This document shows, in pieces, positions 7,357 to 13,953 of a DNA stretch of 23,406 nt. The first letter of the stretch is position 1; each line of letters opens with the position of its first letter. Below the pieces are notes generated by a model. The model was given only the letters and a program-made list of their open reading frames with translations, was not told where the DNA came from and made no database searches. Source of the DNA: JBMFOH01 sp049969715 [NCBI: bacterium] (GTDB lineage Bacteria; DUMJ01); the NCBI GenBank assembly GCA_049969715.1, contig JBMFOH010000026.1, positions 1-23,406 on the forward strand. The letters are read 5' to 3'. The position numbers and the translations under genes are program-made.

Positions 7357-8084
7357 AGGTATTTGGTTATCCTAAAGCATTAAATGAGCTTAAATTTCAC
7401 TATTGTCCAGGATGTACGCATGGGATAGCTCATAGAATACTAGCTGAGGTATTGGAAGAGATGGACCTTCTTGATAGAGCGATAGGGGTAGGTTCTGTAG
7501 GGTGCTCTGCCTATATATATGAACACTATAACTTTGACTTTATCCAGGCAGCTCATGGAAGGGCTTCCTCTGTAGCTACAGGGATAAAGAGAGTGTACCC
7601 AGATAAGATAGTATTTGCTTATCAAGGAGATGGAGATATGGCAGGATTAGGCCTAGGTGAAGCCTTACATACAGCAGCAAGAGGGGAAAAGGTAACAGTC
7701 CTCTTCTTAAACAATGCTGTATATGGGATGACCGGAGGGCAGATGGCTCCAACTACACTAGTTTCCCAAAAGACATCTACTACGCCAAAGGGAAGGAGCC
7801 CTGAATCTGCTGGGTATCCTATGAGGCTCCTAGATATGATGGCAGTATTAGATGGATGTGCATTTGCTGCAAGAGCTGCATTAAACTCTCCTCAAAATGT
7901 AATAAAAGCAAAAAACTACTTGAAACAGGCATTCCAATATCAGATTGAAAACAAAGGGTACTCTATAATAGAGCTTTTATCTAGTTGCCCTACAAACTGG
8001 GGGCTAGATCCTATAGGTGCATTAAAATTTATAGAAGAAGAGATGGTCCCTCGCTATCCCCTAGGGATAATAAAGCAGATATAG
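7353..8084 (+). CDS. 2-oxoacid:ferredoxin oxidoreductase, beta (TPP-binding) subunit
   Basis: Thiamine-pyrophosphate-binding beta subunit. The N-terminal CPGCTHG (18-24) and GCS (Cys51) supply cluster-ligand cysteines, QAAHGRASSVATGIK is typical, and the TPP/Mg motif is GDGD (92-95) with LNNAVYGMTGGQ (119-130) downstream. SSCPTNWG near the C-terminus is the usual third Cys region. The 243-aa length fits. It overlaps the alpha gene by 4 nt and is the last gene of the plus-strand block; a gamma subunit gene, which often follows, is absent. Confidence 0.92.
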   Translation: MKVFGYPKALNELKFHYCPGCTHGIAHRILAEVLEEMDLLDRAIGVGSVGCSAYIYEHYNFDFIQAAHGRASSVATGIKRVYPDKIVFAYQGDGDMAGLGLGEALHTAARGEKVTVLFLNNAVYGMTGGQMAPTTLVSQKTSTTPKGRSPESAGYPMRLLDMMAVLDGCAFAARAALNSPQNVIKAKNYLKQAFQYQIENKGYSIIELLSSCPTNWGLDPIGALKFIEEEMVPRYPLGIIKQI

Positions 8085-8089
8085 AAAGA

Positions 8090-8128
8090 TTAGGGTTATG
8101 GCCACCAGTAAGGTGGCTATAACCCTAA
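8090..8128. terminator. Long hairpin between convergent operons (bidirectional terminator)
   Basis: A 17-nt arm (8090-8106), a 5-nt loop and a matching arm (8112-8128) pair completely apart from one G-T position. It lies 5 bases after the stop of the oxidoreductase beta gene and covers the stop codon (8117-8119) and last codons of the minus-strand metallo-hydrolase. There is no proper U-run on the plus side; on the minus side the hairpin is followed by TCTTTCTATAT, a weak U-rich tract. Position at the convergence point supports termination in both directions. Confidence 0.75.
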
Positions 8129-8929
8129 ATTCATCCCATCATAAGCTACTATAAACCCCTGAGGATTTAGGGCATTTTCTAATTCTTTATGGAGGAGTCC
8201 TCCATTATGGGAAAAGTGAGTAGCTACACATATAGTTTCTGAGTCTATGGTATTATTCTTCTCAAGCAAGTTCTTTAATTCCACTATTGCGGGGATTCCC
8301 ATATGGTATCTACTCTCAGAACTCGATCCATATGTACAATCAAAAATGCCAATATCTATATGGATATCAAGCAAATACTCTATAGTCTTATCTGGATACC
8401 ATCCAGAATCGTGCCCGTAGAATATGGTTTTATCTTTTATCTTTATTAGGTATAAAAGGCTCTCTTCATTGGGTGCATGGTCCGCAGAGAGGGCAGTAAT
8501 ATTAAAGTCTTCTCCATCTACCGATTCAAATGGTCTGATTGTGTGGAGATTAATCATTGCCTCTTTATAATCTATATTCTTAACTATAGTGTCTACCACT
8601 GTAGGGTTCCCATATATATCTAGAAAGGAACCTTCGGAAAGATAGGCAAACGGAGGTTTTCTCATATTTAGTTCTAAGTATGAGAAATGGTCCTGATGAG
8701 AATGTGTAATAAAGAGTGTCTTAACATCTCCCAGATTAACACCATAGAGTATAGATTTTATATAGATATCAGGAGGGAGATCTACTAGAAACTTCCTATC
8801 TATAAGAATAGCACTCCTTGATCTTAAATTCTTTCCTCCTTCACTCCTTGCCCTATTACAACTTTGACATTTACAAAATACGCCCGGCCATCCCTCAGCC
8901 GCTCCCGTTCCAAGAAATAGAATCTCCAT
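8117..8929 (-). CDS. PhnP-like metallo-beta-lactamase-fold hydrolase
   Basis: Metal-dependent hydrolase, probably a phosphodiesterase type by fold. The MBL motif HSHQDH (76-81) and further ligand candidates His151 (SADHAP), Asp174 (YGHDSG) and His238/241 (THFSH) are in order. An N-terminal Cys cluster, FCKCQSC (Cys19, 21, 24), resembles the structural zinc site of PhnP, the cyclic-phosphate phosphodiesterase of phosphonate degradation. No phosphonate lyase genes are near, so that specific role is not supported. Length 270 aa. The ribosome binding site AAGGAGGAG is strong. It is the last gene of the cluster with the MFS, DUF1638 and URO-D genes, 39 nt after the transporter. Confidence 0.85.
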   Translation of the reverse strand: MEILFLGTGAAEGWPGVFCKCQSCNRARSEGGKNLRSRSAILIDRKFLVDLPPDIYIKSILYGVNLGDVKTLFITHSHQDHFSYLELNMRKPPFAYLSEGSFLDIYGNPTVVDTIVKNIDYKEAMINLHTIRPFESVDGEDFNITALSADHAPNEESLLYLIKIKDKTIFYGHDSGWYPDKTIEYLLDIHIDIGIFDCTYGSSSESRYHMGIPAIVELKNLLEKNNTIDSETICVATHFSHNGGLLHKELENALNPQGFIVAYDGMNLGL

Positions 8930-8968
8930 AAGTTCTCCTCCTTATTATTTCTTATTAGTATTGAGATC

Positions 8969-10213
8969 CTAAACTTTTCCTCGGATCTTCCACGTTTCTA
9001 GAAAGGATAAAAAGCCCTGATACATTAGCCAAGAGAGAAATAAAAAAACTAATAGATATCCATATTTATCCGCTATATATCCACCTAAGATTGGACTAAT
9101 AGCAAGAAACGGTGATATCAATACATTGTTGATTCCTATATATGTAGGCCTTCTCTCGGAAGGGGCAATCTCTAATATTATCTGTAATCCTGAGATCATA
9201 AATGCGCTATTAGTTGCCCCAGAAAGGGCAAAAGCTAAATATAATAATGTTGGGGATCTGGTAACTAGGACAAGAAGATTTCCTAATAGATTACATGTTA
9301 CCCCTCCTAACAGGACATACTTATGTCCTACCCTATCTGCCAGTGGTCCCCAAAGGATATTCGCCAAAGGTTGAGCGCCAACCAAAAACATAGTAAAGAC
9401 ACCTATCACACTATCGGGAAGAGAAAATCTACTAACTGCATATACTGTATAGAATGCTATCCCTATACCTCCAAAACTAAGAATAATTCTTGCCAAAACA
9501 TAATTCTTGAAGTTTCTGTCTTTTTTTATAATCTTAGGAATCTCAGGAAAATAATTCCTATAATTATTTCTATTTGATCTTTCATGGCTAGGCTCTTTTA
9601 TAAATAAGAGCACTAGATAGGCTACTATAAGAATAATCATTGTAATACTAAAACAGAGACTAAAATTTTTAGGAAACGGGTATATATTTAATATCCTTCC
9701 TACCATTTCAGCACCTACTATACCTAGTACTCCTCCAAGTCCGTTACCAATAGCAATAAATTTACCTCTACTCGTTATGGGAATGATCCTTGCTACAAAA
9801 TCCATCCAGCCTGGCATAATGAATCCTGTTCCAAAGTTTGCCATTCCTATAAGGGCCAAAGTAGTATATATGGCTAGTCTTGGATTAGAGAGTCCTATAG
9901 AAAAGGACAATATAGCTAAAAAGAGATATGGAAGCCTCTCTAACCAAGTAACAGTAATAACAAACCTCTTAACAGAGTTTGTCCTTTCTACTATAGGAGC
10001 CGAAAGTATACTTGGAAATGTAAAGCCGAGATTTACTAGGCTAGGAATAAGACCTATCTCTATATTAGATGCCCCAAGCTTTTGAAGAAATGCAGGAATC
10101 ACTGTAGTAATAGAAGAAAATGTTAATGCCAAACCCCATAAACCTGACTGAGTAAATCCAAGGATAAAATTTATTTTATTCTGCCTCTCAGAAAGCGAGC
10201 TCTTCTCATTCAT
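8969..10213 (-). CDS. Major facilitator superfamily transporter
   Basis: 414-aa membrane protein with about twelve hydrophobic helices and an MFS-like loop after the second or third segment (ERTNSVKRF, then ADRVGHKYVLLGG in the second half, close to the GxxxDRxGRR loop). The motif in the second half between helices 8 and 9 is well conserved, that in the first half is degenerate. The substrate cannot be read from sequence. The start overlaps the DUF1638 gene by 8 nt, so it is coupled to it, and the transporter probably moves a substrate or product of the neighbouring enzymes. Confidence 0.9.
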   Translation of the reverse strand: MNEKSSLSERQNKINFILGFTQSGLWGLALTFSSITTVIPAFLQKLGASNIEIGLIPSLVNLGFTFPSILSAPIVERTNSVKRFVITVTWLERLPYLFLAILSFSIGLSNPRLAIYTTLALIGMANFGTGFIMPGWMDFVARIIPITSRGKFIAIGNGLGGVLGIVGAEMVGRILNIYPFPKNFSLCFSITMIILIVAYLVLLFIKEPSHERSNRNNYRNYFPEIPKIIKKDRNFKNYVLARIILSFGGIGIAFYTVYAVSRFSLPDSVIGVFTMFLVGAQPLANILWGPLADRVGHKYVLLGGVTCNLLGNLLVLVTRSPTLLYLAFALSGATNSAFMISGLQIILEIAPSERRPTYIGINNVLISPFLAISPILGGYIADKYGYLLVFLFLSWLMYQGFLSFLETWKIRGKV

Positions 10214-11006
10214 TTGCGGGTTCTATTTTAAGGATACATCTATCATAACTTGGCTGTATCGAATATCCAGGAGGGACTATAAGAAAGTCATTCTCATCCC
10301 ATCTTCCATCTAGGAGATTATGGAATAATTTCATATCTCCATCTATCTTTCTATAACTCCATCCTAACCTTTCTGCCTCCTTTTCCACCTCTTTCTCGTA
10401 TGTAAATGGGATAGGAAGGTGCATATCTATGTATGTAGCCTGATTATATCTCATACTCCAAGAATTTTCCAATTCATAAAGGTATCTAGCATTATCTTCC
10501 CCATAGAGTGCCACGTACTCTTCGTAGGTTTTGCCTAAGCCATAGCCACTCGTTTTACTTCTTTCTACCCCTTCTTTCCCCCTCTCCACCCATCCAGTAG
10601 TAAAATAATAGGTTCCAGGATACTTTGTAAATTCCTCTGAATATCTCTCTTTTGAACCAAGAAAAAGAGTAATACAGTCATGAGCCCTTGGAATTATTAT
10701 AGGGATATTTCTTGCCTTTATTCCCATTGTGCCATTACTGCAGAGGCCATAACCTAATAGAATAGCCATAAACTTTTCTCTAGTAGAAAAGGATATCTTA
10801 TCTACCTCCTCCTGAAGCTCTTTTCTCATGGTCTCTGGATTATCATGAAGTCCTTTCGTCTTAAACTCTAGATGTATAATATTCTGATTTATTAGCGTAG
10901 CATAATAGAGTTCCCTAGCTAGAACCTCACAGGTAATTACTGCTAATTTCTTCTTTTTATTAACTACGTTCTCATATAGAGTGCTGAGGTCTTCTTGCGA
11001 TTTCAT
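10206..11006 (-). CDS. DUF1638 family protein
   Basis: 266-aa soluble protein that I recognise as the DUF1638 family by LGYGLCSNG (84-92) followed by IPIIIPRAHDCITLFLGS (101-118) and PGTYYFTTGW (130-139). Its biochemical role is not established. Members are often found beside corrinoid-dependent methyltransferase genes. Cys26, Cys89, His109 and Cys111 are candidates for a metal or cofactor site, which is my inference. It overlaps the URO-D-like gene by ATGA and the transporter gene by 8 nt, so all three are co-translated. The N-terminus starts with a 20-residue Lys-rich stretch. Confidence 0.82.
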   Translation of the reverse strand: MKSQEDLSTLYENVVNKKKKLAVITCEVLARELYYATLINQNIIHLEFKTKGLHDNPETMRKELQEEVDKISFSTREKFMAILLGYGLCSNGTMGIKARNIPIIIPRAHDCITLFLGSKERYSEEFTKYPGTYYFTTGWVERGKEGVERSKTSGYGLGKTYEEYVALYGEDNARYLYELENSWSMRYNQATYIDMHLPIPFTYEKEVEKEAERLGWSYRKIDGDMKLFHNLLDGRWDENDFLIVPPGYSIQPSYDRCILKIEPANE

Positions 11007-11932
11007 TGTATCTCCTCTAATATCTCTTTTATTGCAGAAAGATTCTCTTTAGACGTTTCGGTAGGAACGGCACATCCTGGAGCAATGATAAGTTTATTTG
11101 CACCAGCCTCTACTATACTCTTCAAGACCTCTTTCTTCACGTCTCCAGGAGTATACCTTATTATATCCTCCTCATTCAAACCAGCGGCAATACAACCTGA
11201 ATATACCCTTCTTGCCTCAGCTAGAGTAGGTAATGTTAATCTATTACTCCAAGTTACAGTATTAGGATTAAATGTATTTATTATATTAAATATAAGATTA
11301 TTCCCATGAAGATGCAGGATATTGAATGGATAAAGTCTTGCTGATTCCCATATTATCATATCGTAGGGGAGAAAGTGTTCTCTGTAAGTAGCTTCATCCA
11401 TTATATCTCTATTGGCTCCTTGAATAGCCATATATACTCCCGAAAGTCCTATCTTCTCTCCAGACTTAATGAAGTTAGCCATCGACCTGGCTATCATCTC
11501 TAAACCATAATGAAGTGCCTTAGGATTCTCTTTCAAGTGTTCTAGAGTCCTCTTTCCTGTAAGTTTCTCAGCGTAAGAGAACGTATTGAATATAGTGTCT
11601 ATAACAAATCCATCATCGGGAAGACCCTTTATTATAATATCTAAAGCCCTCAGTTGTGCACTAAAGTTTACTGAATCTCCTCTAAGTATATCAAGTTTAT
11701 ACCAATCTTCAGGGGTATCTATTCTATTAACTCCTTGGGGTAATTCAAATGGTATATCATGCATTACCTTAAGAAAGTCAGGGTCGTACATCTTGTAAAA
11801 TTCAAGTTCTTCCTTAGCTAAAGGTTCTCCTGAAGAAAATTCTAACCATCTAAAGTGGTACCAAAAACTAAATGGTATCCTATCTGGGAGTTCTCCTCTT
11901 ATAGTACTTAGGATCCTTTCTCTTTTAGTCAT
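11003..11932 (-). CDS. URO-D-fold protein (corrinoid/CoM methyltransferase-like)
   Basis: 309-aa member of the uroporphyrinogen decarboxylase/methylcobamide methyltransferase superfamily. The N-terminus KRERILSTIRGELPDRIPFSFWYHF has the family form but lacks the MRQAGRYLPEY signature of HemE, so it is not heme-biosynthetic. A candidate zinc site is His207 and His209 (HLHG) with Cys287 (APGCAVP); in MtaA/MtbA the pair is His-x-Cys, so the middle ligand differs. GLNEEDI and CAVPTETSKENL near the C-terminus are typical of the methyltransferase branch. It may transfer a methyl group from a corrinoid protein, but none is encoded nearby. The ribosome binding site AAGGAGGTCA is strong; 12 nt separate it from the thioesterase gene. 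Confidence 0.85.
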   Translation of the reverse strand: MTKRERILSTIRGELPDRIPFSFWYHFRWLEFSSGEPLAKEELEFYKMYDPDFLKVMHDIPFELPQGVNRIDTPEDWYKLDILRGDSVNFSAQLRALDIIIKGLPDDGFVIDTIFNTFSYAEKLTGKRTLEHLKENPKALHYGLEMIARSMANFIKSGEKIGLSGVYMAIQGANRDIMDEATYREHFLPYDMIIWESARLYPFNILHLHGNNLIFNIINTFNPNTVTWSNRLTLPTLAEARRVYSGCIAAGLNEEDIIRYTPGDVKKEVLKSIVEAGANKLIIAPGCAVPTETSKENLSAIKEILEEIQ

Positions 11933-11944
11933 TTTGACCTCCTT

Positions 11945-12385
11945 TTATATCTTCTCTGCTATAAATGTTGCATAAGCCTTTGCCATAATCCTTGATTCTC
12001 TATCTAATACCTCCGCATGAGTTTTTATAACCTTCCCCCTGATCTTGTCTAGATATCCTCTAACTTTATACTCCTCTTTAGGTTTTAATGATCTGAGAAA
12101 TCTTATATTCAATCTAGCTGTAACCCCTCGATAGTTGTTAAATTCTAGAGCATAAGCCATAGCCTCATCTAAAAGGGTAGCCACTATACCCCCATGAATA
12201 ATATCGTTATAACCTTGATGGAAAAAACTTGGCGAAAAGGCCGCTTCTACAAAAGATTTTTTAAAATTAAATTTTAGATGTAGTCCGATTGGGTTTTCCT
12301 TACCACAGGCAAAACAGTATGGAAAACTATTCCTTAACCTTTCTTCCTCTTCTTTTTGTCTCAGGGAGGACCTCGATATATCCAA
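11945..12385 (-). CDS. PaaI/YbgC-type hotdog thioesterase
   Basis: Probable acyl-CoA thioesterase of the hotdog fold. The HGG...DE signature is present: IIHGGIVATLLDEAMA with His64-Gly-Gly and Asp73-Glu74. The N-terminal FPYCFACGKENPIGLHL (21-37) is typical of the subgroup with a Cys pair. Length 146 aa. The start is TTG at 12385; an in-frame stop TAA lies just upstream, and no ATG exists before the conserved core, so this start or a downstream unconventional one must be used. The ribosome binding site is poor, and the start lies 59 nt inside the preceding small gene, so it probably depends on translational coupling. Confidence 0.82.
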   Translation of the reverse strand: MDISRSSLRQKEEEERLRNSFPYCFACGKENPIGLHLKFNFKKSFVEAAFSPSFFHQGYNDIIHGGIVATLLDEAMAYALEFNNYRGVTARLNIRFLRSLKPKEEYKVRGYLDKIRGKVIKTHAEVLDRESRIMAKAYATFIAEKI

Positions 12386-12554
12386 GATGCTTTACCACTA
12401 TATAGCTTTCGCCAGTCTCTAGAGTCAGAAACTTAGCCTTCTGTCTTGCCTGTGAAGGAGTATCAAATACATATGGGTGATTACTAGGAATTACTGAATA
12501 CAAATCCGGAAGGTCCTTTGCCTCTCTACTTATATATTTTACCTTTTTTGCCAT
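12327..12554 (-). CDS. Unrecognised small basic protein (75 aa)
   Basis: I do not recognise this gene. The product is soluble, basic, with a Lys/Arg-rich C-terminus (TKRRGRKVKE), and begins MAKKVKYISREAKD. It has a strong ribosome binding site AAGGAGG six bases upstream of its ATG, which supports translation. The SpoU-type methyltransferase gene lies 43 nt upstream, and its 3' end overlaps the thioesterase start by 59 nt. The mix of predicted beta strands (ESYIVVKHLGYIEVLPE) and basic tail could suit a nucleic-acid-binding role, which is speculation. Confidence 0.7.
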   Translation of the reverse strand: MAKKVKYISREAKDLPDLYSVIPSNHPYVFDTPSQARQKAKFLTLETGESYIVVKHLGYIEVLPETKRRGRKVKE

Positions 12555-12597
12555 AACAACCTCCTTATGAAAACTTTAAAGTATTAGTAGTATTCTA

Positions 12598-13356
12598 TCA
12601 TATCTTTTTATTCATTACTACTTGATATGCAATTACTCCAAAGGCTATTGCTACGTTAAGAGATTCCGCCTTTCCTAGAATAGGAATATTTACCATATCA
12701 TCACAGAATATCTCTACATCTTTTGAGATCCCTTTTCCCTCATTGCCTAATACTAGAGCTAAAGGAAATCTCCAATAAAACTGAGAATAAACTACACCAG
12801 AATGAGAACTAGTTCCTACTATCTGGTAATATCCCTTTAATCTAAGAAAGAAGTCCTTTGGATTTCTTTCCCTTATTACTGGGACATGGAAGATAGAACC
12901 CATACTAGCTCTAACTACCTTATAGCTGTAAGGGTCAACAGTCCCTTTAAGAGTCACCACCTCCCCTACGCCTACAGCATCTGCTATTCTGATTATTGTC
13001 CCTAGATTACCAGGATCTTGAATACCATCAGTTACTACAATGAAATCTTCCCACTGAAATGCTATCTCTCTCCTAGGGAATATACCTAATACTCCCGAAG
13101 GAGTATCTAAACCAGAAAGTTCTCTCATCTCCTTTTTAGTTACCGTATATACCTGGACCTTGCTTTCTAAGATAGTTATGACCTCTTTACATCTATCAAG
13201 ATAGTCCTCTTCTATAACAAGAAAATCTGGTTGCCACCCTGAACTTATACCCTCCTGAACAATACGCAACCCTTCTGCAAGGAAGTACCTATCGCTTGTC
13301 CTACCCATATTAAGTTTAAGGGCGTTTATCCTAGATCTTATAGATTTAGGAAGCAT
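12598..13356 (-). CDS. SpoU-family (TrmH) RNA 2'-O-methyltransferase
   Basis: Trefoil-knot RNA ribose methyltransferase. The three motifs are visible: VVTDGIQDPGNLGTIIRIADA (motif 1), LVLGNEGKGIS (motif 2) and NIPILGKAESLNVAIAFGV (motif 3). An N-terminal substrate-binding domain (about 5-90) begins KSIRSRINALKL, as in rlmB-like 23S or tRNA enzymes; the exact target is unknown. Length 252 aa is normal. The ATG is three bases from the plsY stop. It is the last gene of the housekeeping part before the accessory genes. Confidence 0.92.
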   Translation of the reverse strand: MLPKSIRSRINALKLNMGRTSDRYFLAEGLRIVQEGISSGWQPDFLVIEEDYLDRCKEVITILESKVQVYTVTKKEMRELSGLDTPSGVLGIFPRREIAFQWEDFIVVTDGIQDPGNLGTIIRIADAVGVGEVVTLKGTVDPYSYKVVRASMGSIFHVPVIRERNPKDFFLRLKGYYQIVGTSSHSGVVYSQFYWRFPLALVLGNEGKGISKDVEIFCDDMVNIPILGKAESLNVAIAFGVIAYQVVMNKKI

Positions 13357-13359
13357 CTA

Positions 13360-13953
13360 CTAATGTCTTCCTATAGTAAACTTATTTTCTCTCTTCTCTC
13401 TTAATCTCTTTATATTCTCTCTATGGCGAACTATAACAAGAATAGCTACAAGGCTACCTACCAAAAGAACATAGAGATTATATCCTCTAAGGTAGAGAAT
13501 AATTATCATCGCAATAACTGCTGCAATAGAACCTAGAGAAACATATCTCCATATTGCCACGAATAGTACCTCTACAAAAAATGAGAGAACAGCCGTTAAT
13601 GGGTCAAAGGCTAATATCATTCCAAAAGTAGAGCTCACTCCTTTTCCTCCTTTAAACTTAAGAAATGGAGAAAAACAATGTCCAAGAACAGAGGAGGCCC
13701 CAGCTAAGAGATAAAACTCACTAGATAGTCCTATAGACCTTCCAATAATTACAGGGATAGCCCCCTTTAATATGTCAGTTATAAGAACTATTAGTCCAGG
13801 TAATACCCCTAATGTTCTTAAGACATTCGTAGCCCCTATATTACCGCTACCTTTGCTTCTTATATCTATACTATAGAGTCTCTTGCCTACAAGATATCCA
13901 AAAGGGACCCCTCCCAGTAAGAAACTCCCTAAATATAACAATAAGACCTTCAA
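13360..13953 (-). CDS. plsY: Acyl phosphate:glycerol-3-phosphate acyltransferase PlsY
   Basis: Membrane enzyme that makes lysophosphatidate from acyl phosphate and glycerol 3-phosphate, the first step of phospholipid synthesis. Signature motifs are SKGSGNIGATNVLRTLG (33-49) and FKGGKGVSS, with GHCFSPFLKF nearby; about five to seven membrane segments. I place the start at TTG 13953 (197 aa): GGAGG lies five bases before it and it overlaps the der stop as TTGA. A TTG 12 nt upstream would add four residues and has no ribosome binding site of its own. Confidence 0.93.
   Translation of the reverse strand: MKVLLLYLGSFLLGGVPFGYLVGKRLYSIDIRSKGSGNIGATNVLRTLGVLPGLIVLITDILKGAIPVIIGRSIGLSSEFYLLAGASSVLGHCFSPFLKFKGGKGVSSTFGMILAFDPLTAVLSFFVEVLFVAIWRYVSLGSIAAVIAMIIILYLRGYNLYVLLVGSLVAILVIVRHRENIKRLREKRENKFTIGRH

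Noticed and set aside
8117-8929. A full phosphonate (phn) degradation operon around the PhnP-like hydrolase
   Set aside because: No C-P lyase or phosphonate transport genes are nearby; only fold and Cys cluster resemble PhnP.
11003-11932. Possible hemE (uroporphyrinogen decarboxylase)
   Set aside because: The N-terminal region lacks the HemE MRQAGRYLPEY signature and the expected Arg/Asp/Tyr set; the protein is a methyltransferase-like paralog.
12555-12597. Internal promoter before the 75-aa gene (TGATAGAAT extended -10)
   Set aside because: The extended -10 match overlaps the SpoU stop codon and no -35 at proper spacing is present; too weak to claim.
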